Assembly (NCBI GenBank): GCA_964511555.1
Contig: CAZEFR010000054.1
Span: 1-13,075 of the forward strand
Reading direction: 5' to 3'
Origin: CAIZGX01 sp964511555
GTDB taxonomy: Bacteria > Bacteroidota > Bacteroidia > Flavobacteriales_D > Sanyastnellaceae
Length of the DNA: 13,075 bases
Below are positions 1 through 6,859 of the stretch, piece by piece; the first letter of the stretch is position 1; every line of letters starts with the position of its first letter. The position numbers and the translations under genes were made by a program. The notes under the pieces were generated by a model that saw only the letters and a program-made list of their open reading frames with translations, did not search any database and was not told where the DNA came from.

Positions 1-55
1 AACCTGTGGCCTTTGGGTTATGAGCCCAACGAGCTACCAACTGCTCCACCCCGCA
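1..55 (-). tRNA. Initiator tRNA-fMet (CAU), 3' part cut off by window edge
   Basis: The minus strand from 55 down to 1 folds as tRNA positions 1-55: acceptor strand TGCGGGG, D stem GAGC/GCTC, anticodon stem TTGGG/CCCAA with loop CTCATAA (anticodon CAU), then the variable region and the start of the T arm. Three consecutive G:C pairs at the base of the anticodon stem (29-31 with 39-41) and an A11:U24 pair are hallmarks of bacterial initiator tRNA and separate it from elongator Met and lysidine-modified Ile2 tRNAs. The T loop, acceptor 3' strand and any CCA lie outside the window, so the 1:72 mismatch cannot be checked. It is transcribed divergently from era. Confidence 0.93.
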
Positions 56-82
56 CTATAAAAGTTTTCCCCTTTGGGAGTG

Positions 83-90
83 CAAATATA
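83..90 (-). promoter_or_regulatory. Bacteroidota -7 element for tRNA-fMet
   Basis: The minus strand reads TATATTTG, an exact match to the Bacteroidota consensus TAnnTTTG, 27 bases before the tRNA 5' end. A TTG lies 21 bases further upstream, within the 17-23 base spacing described for flavobacterial promoters. This is the best two-part promoter in the window. It overlaps the short leader of the divergent era gene. Confidence 0.65.
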
Positions 91-108
91 ACTAATTTTA
101 CAAGCAAT

Positions 109-1020
109 ATGCAAGAAAATTCTGAAGAAGGAGAAAAAAAAGCCGCGCACAAAGCGGGTTTCGTGAACTTGATTGGTAATCCCAATGCAGGTAAGTCTAC
201 GCTAATGAACGCTTTAATGGGTGAAAAGCTAAGCATTGTTACACCAAAAGCACAAACCACGCGTCACCGAATAATGGGTATTTTAAACGATGAAGACTAT
301 CAAATTGTTTACAGCGACACCCCAGGAGTGCTCGATCCAAAGTATAAATTACAAGAAGGAATGATGAAATCGGTCGGCACCGCACTGAAAGACGCCGATC
401 TCATTTTGTTGGTCATTGACCTGCTCGATAAGAAAGGTCTTCATGAAGAAACCTTCAATCGACTTAAGAAAATGGAGGTGCCCATCTTCGTTGTTTTGAA
501 TAAATTCGACAAGGCAGGAACTGAAAAAGCCAACGAAGCTTTTCAGTTTTGGAACGAAGCCCTTCCCAATGCAAAGGTTTTTCCTGTTTCGGCCTTGGAA
601 AAAATATACACCAAAGAGTTGTTAAACGAGATTTTGGCTGTTCTTCCAGAACACCCCGCATTCTTTCCGAAAGATGAAATCTCGGATCGCACGCAACGCT
701 TCTTCGTAAGTGAAATTATTCGAGAGAAAATCTTCACAACCTACGACCGCGAAATTCCTTATTCATGTGAAGTAATTGTTGAAGCCTTCAAAGAAGAGTC
801 AACCATCATTCGCATTGCAGCGGTTATTCTTACTGAACGCGAATCGCAAAAGGCCATCATCATTGGTCATCAAGGAAGTATGTTGAAGCGTGTTGGAACC
901 AACGCTCGCAAAGACATGGAAAGTTTCTTAGGCAAAAAGGTATTCCTTGAAATGTTTGTGAAGGTGGAAAAGTGGAGAAACGATACACGCGCGCTCACTC
1001 AAATGGGATATCTCGATTAA
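109..1020 (+). CDS. era: GTPase Era, ribosome biogenesis
   Basis: Era is an essential GTPase that binds the 3' end of 16S rRNA and checks maturation of the 30S subunit, at the membrane or in the cytoplasm. The 303-residue product has the P-loop GNPNAGKST (23-31), an Era-type switch region TPKAQTTRHR (45-54), G3 motif DTPG (70-73), G4 motif NKFD (131-134), and a C-terminal KH domain whose GHQG loop is near residue 255. Length matches the family (about 300). The ATG at 109 was chosen because the open frame upstream to 13 runs through the tRNA-fMet gene and its promoter, and the G domain begins about 17 residues after this ATG. The N-terminus is a short charged tail. No Shine-Dalgarno is visible; TAATTTTA at 93-100 is a one-mismatch -7 candidate. 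ispE follows after one base, so the two are probably cotranscribed. Confidence 0.96.
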   Translation: MQENSEEGEKKAAHKAGFVNLIGNPNAGKSTLMNALMGEKLSIVTPKAQTTRHRIMGILNDEDYQIVYSDTPGVLDPKYKLQEGMMKSVGTALKDADLILLVIDLLDKKGLHEETFNRLKKMEVPIFVVLNKFDKAGTEKANEAFQFWNEALPNAKVFPVSALEKIYTKELLNEILAVLPEHPAFFPKDEISDRTQRFFVSEIIREKIFTTYDREIPYSCEVIVEAFKEESTIIRIAAVILTERESQKAIIIGHQGSMLKRVGTNARKDMESFLGKKVFLEMFVKVEKWRNDTRALTQMGYLD

Positions 1021-1021
1021 G

Positions 1022-1822
1022 ATGTTAGTTTTTCCAAATGCAAAAATAAATTTAGGACTGTTCATTACTGAAAAGCGAACAGACGGATTTCACAATTTGG
1101 AAAGTTTGTTCATGCCCATTCCCTTGTGCGATATACTTGAGGTCACGCCTTCAACAGAAGAGACAACCTTGGTCTGCACCGGAGAATCGCATGATATTCC
1201 AACCGAGAAAAATATAGTTTACAAAGCCTGGAAGCTACTTCAAGAGGAATATGGGATTGGTCATGTGAAAATTCATTTGCACAAGATTATCCCAAGTGGA
1301 GCAGGCATGGGCGGTGGATCAAGTGATGGGACTTTTATGTTGAAGGCGTTGAATGAATTGTTCCAATTGAACTTGTCTACTCATCGCCTAGAAGAACTTT
1401 CGGCTCATCTGGGAAGCGATTGTCCTTTTTTCGTCCAGAACAAAGCCGCGCTCATTTCGGGAAGGGGCGAAGTGGTTAATCCAGTAGATTTTAGTTTAGG
1501 TGGAAAGTTTCTCGTGGTGGTTAATCCGGGTATACATATCTCCACAGCTCAAGCATTTCAAGGCATTCAACCCAAACCTTCCAATTTCGATTGGAAGAAA
1601 CTTGTTGAAAGTCAAGAGTTGAATGCTGAGCTTAAGAACGATTTCGAACCGCAAGTGTTTAAGCTCTTTCCGGAAATTGACTCAATAAGAAATTCCTTAC
1701 TTCAGGTTGGTGCTTTTTACGCGAGCATGTCGGGCACAGGAAGCACTGTATACGGTTTATTTCATAACGAGCCAGATTTGAAATGGAGTAAAAATTACTT
1801 TAATCGAACTTTTTTGCTTTGA
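1022..1822 (+). CDS. ispE: 4-diphosphocytidyl-2-C-methyl-D-erythritol kinase IspE
   Basis: This GHMP-family kinase phosphorylates 4-diphosphocytidyl-2-C-methyl-D-erythritol at its 2-hydroxyl using ATP, the fourth step of the MEP pathway to isoprenoids. The 266-residue protein starts with the signature FPNAKINLGL, which includes the catalytic lysine K8. It carries the glycine-rich ATP loop PSGAGMGGGSSD (91-102), the SDCPFF segment with catalytic aspartate D133, and a C-terminal SGTGSTVYGLF GHMP motif. Length is near the family norm (about 265-285). The start follows the era stop codon by one base, suggesting translational coupling. The organism therefore uses the MEP route, which fits the carotenoid desaturase at the far end of the window. 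Confidence 0.96.
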   Translation: MLVFPNAKINLGLFITEKRTDGFHNLESLFMPIPLCDILEVTPSTEETTLVCTGESHDIPTEKNIVYKAWKLLQEEYGIGHVKIHLHKIIPSGAGMGGGSSDGTFMLKALNELFQLNLSTHRLEELSAHLGSDCPFFVQNKAALISGRGEVVNPVDFSLGGKFLVVVNPGIHISTAQAFQGIQPKPSNFDWKKLVESQELNAELKNDFEPQVFKLFPEIDSIRNSLLQVGAFYASMSGTGSTVYGLFHNEPDLKWSKNYFNRTFLL

Positions 1823-1847
1823 AGCTCGTATTTCACACAAATTGAAA

Positions 1848-1855
1848 TATATTTG
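1848..1855 (+). promoter_or_regulatory. -7 promoter element before the 52-residue ORF
   Basis: TATATTTG matches TAnnTTTG exactly and lies 14 bases before the ATG at 1870, so the leader would be only about 10 bases. No TTG falls at 17-23 bases upstream; the nearest TTTG ends at 1821, 26 bases away. It may also serve the metalloprotease downstream, which has no exact TAnnTTTG in its own 56-base leader. Confidence 0.5.
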
Positions 1856-1869
1856 CTCATCTCATAAAC

Positions 1870-2028
1870 ATGGAAAACAAGAATAATTCGAATCCAATCG
1901 CTGTCAATCCTCTTCAAGAAGAATTGAACGAGGTGAAAGCGCAAAAGGAAAAGCTCGAGCGTGAGTTGTTAGCTCGTGAAGAATTAATGCAGAGCATGTT
2001 TTCTCTTTTAGCTGAAAAGAAAAAGTAA
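1870..2028 (+). CDS. Small coiled-coil protein, 52 residues, function unknown
   Basis: A complete ATG-to-TAA frame of 52 codons lies between ispE and the metalloprotease. The product begins MENKNNSNPIAVNP, a polar tail, followed from about residue 15 to 48 by a helix with heptad-like hydrophobic spacing (LQEELNEVKAQKEKLERELL), ending AEKKK. It has no signal peptide or membrane segment, so a cytoplasmic, probably oligomeric coiled coil is the simplest reading. Support for coding comes from a perfect -7 element 14 bases upstream, a charged helical composition unlike random frames, and a good fit into a gap otherwise empty of genes. I do not recognise a family. It could instead be a leader peptide or an unused frame. 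Confidence 0.6.
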   Translation: MENKNNSNPIAVNPLQEELNEVKAQKEKLERELLAREELMQSMFSLLAEKKK

Positions 2029-2084
2029 TTCGCTTTTTTGTTTCAAAATTTCGTCGTTTCTTAGGTCCACAAACCTCAATTACA

Positions 2085-5060
2085 ATGCGTAAGATATTTA
2101 TTGGCCTATCGTTGTTTTGTTCTTTTTCCATTTTAGGACAAACCGATATAGAAAGAAATTTGGACCCGTTGGAAGTAAGGCTCTATCGTTCTGAACAAGC
2201 CTATCATGCCGACAAACAAATGACACTATCGAATTCTTCCGTTTGGAAGTCATTTCAATTGGCACATCCAAAATGGACTTCTCACTTTTCCGAGAGAACA
2301 GGAATGCCTTCAAAAGCATTCGGTACTCCCATTGCAACAGCAGGGTCAAACGACAGTGAAAAGGCTATTTCATTCTTGAATGAAATGAATCAGTTGTATT
2401 GCAACGGTTCAATTCAGCTAACAGCTAGACCCGAAGTGAAAACAGCTAAATTCACCAACGTTGTTTTTGACCAAACATTCGAAGGAATGAAAGTTCTATT
2501 TAGCAAGGCTTCTGTGAAGTTGGTTAACGGAAAAGTGGTGCAATTCGCGTTTGGTGTTCACCCGGATATTAAATTGGAGAATAAACCAGTCATAGGCCTA
2601 CAACAAGCGCGATTAGCAGCATTGCAAGGAATTTCAACATCAATCGAAATCATTCGCTCTACCGGCGAAATTTCTATTTTACCTGTGCCGAATGTAAGTT
2701 CATTTGAATATCGTAAAATATATACGGTAACTGTTTCAACGCGCAACTCTAAAAATATTCCGCAGCGCTATCTAACCTACATTGACGCGCTGACAGGAAA
2801 AATATTAATGCGAAAGAATTTGGTTTGTCATGCAGAGGGTGGTCCGAAAAAAACTGGTGGAGAAGAGCTTGTTGTTGATGTTCAGGTAAACGGGAATGTT
2901 TACATGACCAATCCATATGGCGTAGTCACGAATGAAGGATTGGACAATATTTATGTTACGGTAGGCGGAACGGAATATGCTACTGAAATGAACGGATCTG
3001 GAACATTACCTGTTAATGCTGGATCAAATGCAATTGTTCGACTTGAAGGTCCTTGGAGCACTGTGAATACGAATGGGACGGTTCCACAAAAGAATGTGAC
3101 GCTTCAGGCTGGATTGAACACCATTGATATGAATACAGCCGCCAATATTCGTGAACTTTCAGCTTACAAAAGCGTTAATAGAATTCACGACCATTGTAAA
3201 AATTGGATGCCTAATTTTACGGGAATGGATTTCCAGTTACCTACAAATATTGATTTAACTTCAGGAGATTGCAATGCATTTTATGATGGCAGTTCCATTA
3301 ATTTTTATGCTTTAGCGAATGGATGTAATGCCACGAGTTTGCTCTCTGATGTTGTTTTTCATGAGTATGGACATGGGATTAACGATAACTATTATCAAAG
3401 TCAAAGTTCATTCTTTTTCAACGGTGCTGTTGGAGAGGGGTACGCTGATTATTGGGGAATTTCTTTAGGCAATAGCCCGGTTGTAGGAGTTGGATTTTAT
3501 ACAGACAATGAAGATGGAATAAGAAGGTATGACACTGAGCGTAAAGTTTATCCGCAGGATTTGGTAGGTCAAGTGCATGCAGATGGAGAAATAATCATGG
3601 GCGCTTGGTATGACACACACTTACTCATGGGTGGTGATTGGAGCAATACAATGCCTTTATTCGTTGAAGCTTATGCGGGTTTGCAAGCAGAGATTGCAGA
3701 TGGTAATGAAGGAGAAGCATACACAGACGTTCTTTTAGATGTATTGTTAGCCGATGATGACGATGGAGACATAACGAATGGAACACCTAACGGAAATGCC
3801 ATAGTACAGGGATTCTATTTGCATGGAATAACACTGATCTCTCCAGCAGTTCTTAATCATGCGCCACAGGCATTCGCAGAACCCATTGTACCCATTACAT
3901 TGTCTGCAGATTTAGAATTGTTCTTTCCCTATACCCAGTATTTGTCAGACGTGAATTGTCACTATCAGATGAATAATACAGAATGGCAAACAGTTGCCAT
4001 GACGGATGTGTCGGGTTCATTTGAGGTGACTTTTGATGGATTTCAGCCAGGGACAATTTTAAAATATTATTTCACAGCAAATGATGTTAATGGCTCTGTA
4101 GGGACAGTGAATCCTGTTGGTGCCCATCAGAATTCATTCCCAACTCTTCCTCACATCGTGTTGATTGGTGTTAATGAAGTGGGAAGACATGATTGTGATA
4201 ACAACGAGGATTGGGGAGCATGGCAAACAGGCGTTTCCGGAGATAATGCAACCACAGGTATCTGGTTGTTGGAAGTACCAATTCCAAGTGAAACCGTTGA
4301 TGTTTCGCCGGGAACGGTTGTTCAGACTGGAGAGCAAGTTACTCCTGATGGTGAATACTGTTTCATAACGGGCAATGGTTCTATCGGTGGTGGGATTGGT
4401 GAAAATGATGTAGATGGTGGAAAAACAACGCTTCAAACGACAACCATTGATTTATCAGGCTTTAATAATCCAATCATAAGCTACTACAGATGGTATACCA
4501 ATAGCCCTCCTGGCGGGGCAAATCCAGGGGCAGATTATTGGCAAGTACGAATGAGTAATGACAATGGCGCTAATTGGACTTTTGTTGAAAACACAAAAAC
4601 GACTGATATGCGTTGGAGAAGAAATGCTTTTCATGTAAGCGATTTTATGACTCCAACCGCTCAAATGAAACTTCAGTTTATTGCCAGCGATAGTATTCGT
4701 CCAACAGTAAATTTAAATGGAGGCTCATTGGTGGAAGGGGCATTGGACGATTTTATTGTTTACGAAGATGTTGTGATTGGTGTTGAAGAGAGCATGGTGA
4801 ATGTATTCAATGTTGTAGCTTTTCCAAATCCAACGAGTGAATCAACAAACATTCAATTCCAATTATCGAAATCTGAAACTATCGAACTGTTGGTATTGGA
4901 TGCTGTTGGAAGAACTGTGCACGCTGTGCCCGCCCAGTTGTATGGCACGCAATTACAAAACATAACCATACCCTCTGAAAAATGGGCGAAAGGAACTTAC
5001 CAAATTGTTCTAAGACAAAATAGGAAGAACATCGAGACGATAAGTATTATTAAGAATTAA
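2085..5060 (+). CDS. Secreted M36-like zinc metalloprotease with T9SS type A sorting domain
   Basis: This is a 991-residue exported protease. Residues 1-18 are a signal peptide (MRKIFIGLSLFCSFSILG). Residues about 100-245 resemble the FTP/PepSY propeptide of fungalysin and thermolysin-type enzymes (FEGMKVLFSKASVKLVNGKV, then YLTYIDALTGKIL). The catalytic part has the zinc motif HEYGH (426-430) and a GEGYAD motif with third ligand E451 and D455, as in peptidase family M36. After it come an Fn3-like segment (about 605-678) and a beta-rich, jelly-roll-like segment (about 697-888) with SNDNGANWTFVE. The tail (about 911-991) begins AFPNPTSE and ends KGTYQIVLRQNRKNIETISI, a T9SS type A sorting domain, so the protein should cross the outer membrane by the T9SS and be anchored or released. 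Likely role: extracellular protein degradation. The exact family and substrate are inferred. Confidence 0.88.
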   Translation: MRKIFIGLSLFCSFSILGQTDIERNLDPLEVRLYRSEQAYHADKQMTLSNSSVWKSFQLAHPKWTSHFSERTGMPSKAFGTPIATAGSNDSEKAISFLNEMNQLYCNGSIQLTARPEVKTAKFTNVVFDQTFEGMKVLFSKASVKLVNGKVVQFAFGVHPDIKLENKPVIGLQQARLAALQGISTSIEIIRSTGEISILPVPNVSSFEYRKIYTVTVSTRNSKNIPQRYLTYIDALTGKILMRKNLVCHAEGGPKKTGGEELVVDVQVNGNVYMTNPYGVVTNEGLDNIYVTVGGTEYATEMNGSGTLPVNAGSNAIVRLEGPWSTVNTNGTVPQKNVTLQAGLNTIDMNTAANIRELSAYKSVNRIHDHCKNWMPNFTGMDFQLPTNIDLTSGDCNAFYDGSSINFYALANGCNATSLLSDVVFHEYGHGINDNYYQSQSSFFFNGAVGEGYADYWGISLGNSPVVGVGFYTDNEDGIRRYDTERKVYPQDLVGQVHADGEIIMGAWYDTHLLMGGDWSNTMPLFVEAYAGLQAEIADGNEGEAYTDVLLDVLLADDDDGDITNGTPNGNAIVQGFYLHGITLISPAVLNHAPQAFAEPIVPITLSADLELFFPYTQYLSDVNCHYQMNNTEWQTVAMTDVSGSFEVTFDGFQPGTILKYYFTANDVNGSVGTVNPVGAHQNSFPTLPHIVLIGVNEVGRHDCDNNEDWGAWQTGVSGDNATTGIWLLEVPIPSETVDVSPGTVVQTGEQVTPDGEYCFITGNGSIGGGIGENDVDGGKTTLQTTTIDLSGFNNPIISYYRWYTNSPPGGANPGADYWQVRMSNDNGANWTFVENTKTTDMRWRRNAFHVSDFMTPTAQMKLQFIASDSIRPTVNLNGGSLVEGALDDFIVYEDVVIGVEESMVNVFNVVAFPNPTSESTNIQFQLSKSETIELLVLDAVGRTVHAVPAQLYGTQLQNITIPSEKWAKGTYQIVLRQNRKNIETISIIKN

Positions 5061-5079
5061 GAAGCAGAACTGCGTTTTA

Positions 5080-5106
5080 AAGGCTGGAATTATTCCAGCC
5101 TTTTTT
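5080..5106 (+). terminator. Rho-independent terminator after the metalloprotease
   Basis: A 10-bp perfect stem AAGGCTGGAA / TTCCAGCCTT with a 3-base loop (TTA) is followed by a run of six T (5101-5106), 19 bases after the protease stop codon. The hairpin begins directly beyond the stop codon of the converging acyltransferase gene and may also work in that direction, though the T run there is only three bases. Confidence 0.85.
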
Positions 5107-5671
5107 ATTTGGAAAGTTTTTTAACGAAAACCGCTGGATTACCTGCCCAAACTTCTTTTTCGGGAATATTTGTTCGAACCACACTTCCCGCGCCAACAAC
5201 GGCATAATCTCCAATAGAGACGCCTTTCATTATGGTTACATCGGCACCTATGAAAACAAATTTTCCAATGTGAATAGGGGAGGTCTTCGCATTTGAATTT
5301 ATGTCAGTCGTTCTTTGTTCGATAGAAGTTGGATGAAAATCAGTGTCCCAAATTTTTGAGTTTCCACCGATAATGGTGTGATCACCAATAGTTATTTCTT
5401 CACGACAACAAATGGTTGAATTGGAAAATCCGACATCATCTCCAATTGTAAGCTTTGCATTTTTTCCAACCATGATAGAAGAGGAACTGCCGCTTCCAAT
5501 GATATTGGCGAATCGGTGTGAGTTGACCAAGAAGTCTTTACCTAGTTTGAATTGTCCTTTATTTGAAACAAATAGGAATCCATAACAATGTACCTTCCAA
5601 AATGAAACCCCTTGAAGCGTTAACCAAATTGCATTGATTGGCCAATAAACGATATGTAGAATGGTTTTCAA
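5105..5671 (-). CDS. Hexapeptide-repeat (LbetaH) acyltransferase, WcaF/serine O-acetyltransferase-like
   Basis: The 188-residue product is a left-handed beta-helix acyltransferase that probably moves an acetyl group from acetyl-CoA to a sugar hydroxyl or amine. Residues 1-35 form a hydrophobic, aromatic-rich N-terminal segment. Hexapeptide repeats of the [LIV]GxxxxI type run from about 57 to 165 (VGKNAKLTIGDD, ITIGDHTIIGG, IHIGKFVFIGADVTI, VSIGDYAVVGAGSVV). DTDFHP gives the likely catalytic histidine H113, and AGNPAVFVKKL is the typical family ending. The start codon is TTG at 5671-5669, immediately after the TAA of fcl; the preceding in-frame codon is that stop, and the next in-frame ATG is residue 67, inside the fold, so TTG is the only reasonable start. 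Pairing with fcl suggests modification of a fucose-containing surface glycan. The acceptor is unknown. Confidence 0.87.
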   Translation of the reverse strand: MKTILHIVYWPINAIWLTLQGVSFWKVHCYGFLFVSNKGQFKLGKDFLVNSHRFANIIGSGSSSSIMVGKNAKLTIGDDVGFSNSTICCREEITIGDHTIIGGNSKIWDTDFHPTSIEQRTTDINSNAKTSPIHIGKFVFIGADVTIMKGVSIGDYAVVGAGSVVRTNIPEKEVWAGNPAVFVKKLSK

Positions 5672-6736
5672 TTAATGTTTGGCAGTTAGTGAATTTTCAA
5701 GATACCACTTATATAAGCGCTCAATTCCCTCACGAAGTGAAACAGCGTGATTAAACCCAAGAGAATGAAGCTTCGAAACATCGGTTAATTTACGCATGGT
5801 TCCGTCAGGCTTGGAAGAGTCAAATTTAAATTCGCCTTTGAATCCAACAACTTCGGCAATTAAGACAGCCAAATCAGAAATTGAGATTTCTTCTCCAGTG
5901 CCAATATTAATATGAGTATTTCGAACTTCGCTCGTAGTTACAAGATCTGAGAAATTTACGTTTTGCATAATGTGAATACAGGCATTCGCCATATCTTCCG
6001 ACCACATGAATTCGCGCATTGGCTTACCCGACCCCCAAATATTTACCACGCCTTTATCAACTCCAACTGAATTTAAATAAGTCAAAGCCTCCGTATTATT
6101 CAGAATATTCAAATCGGAATTAATAGAATCTAAATCATCCTCTTGAAGACATTTGGCCAAATGTATCTTCCTCAATAAAGCAGGCAGAACATGAGATTTC
6201 TCAAAATTAAAATTATCTCCAGGGCCATATAAATTGGTGGGCATAACGGAAATAAAATTCGTTCCGTACTGGATATTATAGCTCTCGCATAATTTAATTC
6301 CAGCAATTTTCGCAATTGCATAAGGCTCATTGGTATATTCTAATTCACTTGTAAGTAGTGAGTTTTCCTGCAGTGGTTGAGGAGCATCTTTTGGATAAAT
6401 GCATGTACTACCAAGGAACAACAATTTTGTTACACCTGACTTGTAAGCGCTTGATATGACATTGTTCTGAATAGTCAGATTTTCAACAAGGAAATCCGCT
6501 CGGTAAGTGTTATTTGCAACAATTCCACCAACTTTAGCCGCTGCTAAAAATACGTATTCAGGTTTCTTTTCTTGGAAAAAGCGCTCAACTGCGGATGAAT
6601 TAAGCAAATCCAACTCCGATCTTGATTGCAGCAATAAATTGCTATATCCAGCGGCCTTTAACCCCTTCACTATGGCTCTTCCCACTAGGCCATTGTGACC
6701 TGCTACGAATATTTTAGAAGCTACATTCATATACAT
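5672..6736 (-). CDS. fcl: GDP-L-fucose synthase (GDP-4-keto-6-deoxymannose epimerase/reductase)
   Basis: This NADPH-dependent short-chain dehydrogenase converts GDP-4-keto-6-deoxy-D-mannose to GDP-L-fucose by 3,5-epimerisation and 4-reduction. Seen in the 354 residues: Rossmann motif GHNGLVG (13-19), AAAKVGGI (65-72), catalytic S110 and C112 in LGSTCIYP, Y139-x3-K143, and H182 in EKSHVLP. These five residues align with E. coli S107, C109, Y136, K140 and H179 at a constant offset of three. GSGKPMREFMWSEDMA is the substrate-binding signature. An insertion of roughly 30 residues (about 195-228) precedes it, which I recall as usual in Bacteroidota homologues. A second ATG two codons in (6730) is an equally possible start. 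The partner dehydratase gmd is not in the window. The acyltransferase follows with no gap. Confidence 0.95.
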   Translation of the reverse strand: MYMNVASKIFVAGHNGLVGRAIVKGLKAAGYSNLLLQSRSELDLLNSSAVERFFQEKKPEYVFLAAAKVGGIVANNTYRADFLVENLTIQNNVISSAYKSGVTKLLFLGSTCIYPKDAPQPLQENSLLTSELEYTNEPYAIAKIAGIKLCESYNIQYGTNFISVMPTNLYGPGDNFNFEKSHVLPALLRKIHLAKCLQEDDLDSINSDLNILNNTEALTYLNSVGVDKGVVNIWGSGKPMREFMWSEDMANACIHIMQNVNFSDLVTTSEVRNTHINIGTGEEISISDLAVLIAEVVGFKGEFKFDSSKPDGTMRKLTDVSKLHSLGFNHAVSLREGIERLYKWYLENSLTAKH

Positions 6737-6751
6737 GTAATTTTAATGAAG

Positions 6752-6759
6752 CAAAAGTA
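6752..6759 (-). promoter_or_regulatory. -7 promoter element for fcl and the acyltransferase
   Basis: The minus strand reads TACTTTTG, an exact TAnnTTTG, 15 bases before the fcl start. A near-match upstream element (TTA) sits 19 bases away, but there is no TTG at the expected spacing. It lies in the 123-base divergent gap shared with the OmpA-family gene. Confidence 0.55.
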
Positions 6760-6859
6760 ACGATTGTATGTTTGAAACTAACCTTAAATTAACGTGATTT
6801 GTAAGTATTATATAGATTTATTTCCTTAATTTCGCGTGTAATCTAAATTCAGAAAAGGT

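Noticed and set aside
13..108. Possible 32-residue N-terminal extension of Era from an ATG at 13
   Set aside because: It would translate through the tRNA-fMet gene and its promoter on the other strand, and it lies outside the conserved Era fold. The ATG at 109 gives normal family length.
1904..2349. Minus-strand frames of 75 and 83 codons across the ispE-protease gap
   Set aside because: They are antisense to the microprotein and to the start of the protease, and have low-quality, basic, random-looking composition.
4134..4436. 100-codon minus-strand frame inside the metalloprotease, and a 67-codon plus-strand frame at 4165-4368
   Set aside because: Both are shadows of the protease reading frame, with no recognisable family, promoter or ribosome-binding signal.
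6160..6195. Roughly 30-residue insertion in GDP-L-fucose synthase as a novel domain
   Set aside because: I recall similar insertions in other Bacteroidota homologues of about 355 residues, and the catalytic residues are intact, so it is probably ordinary lineage variation.
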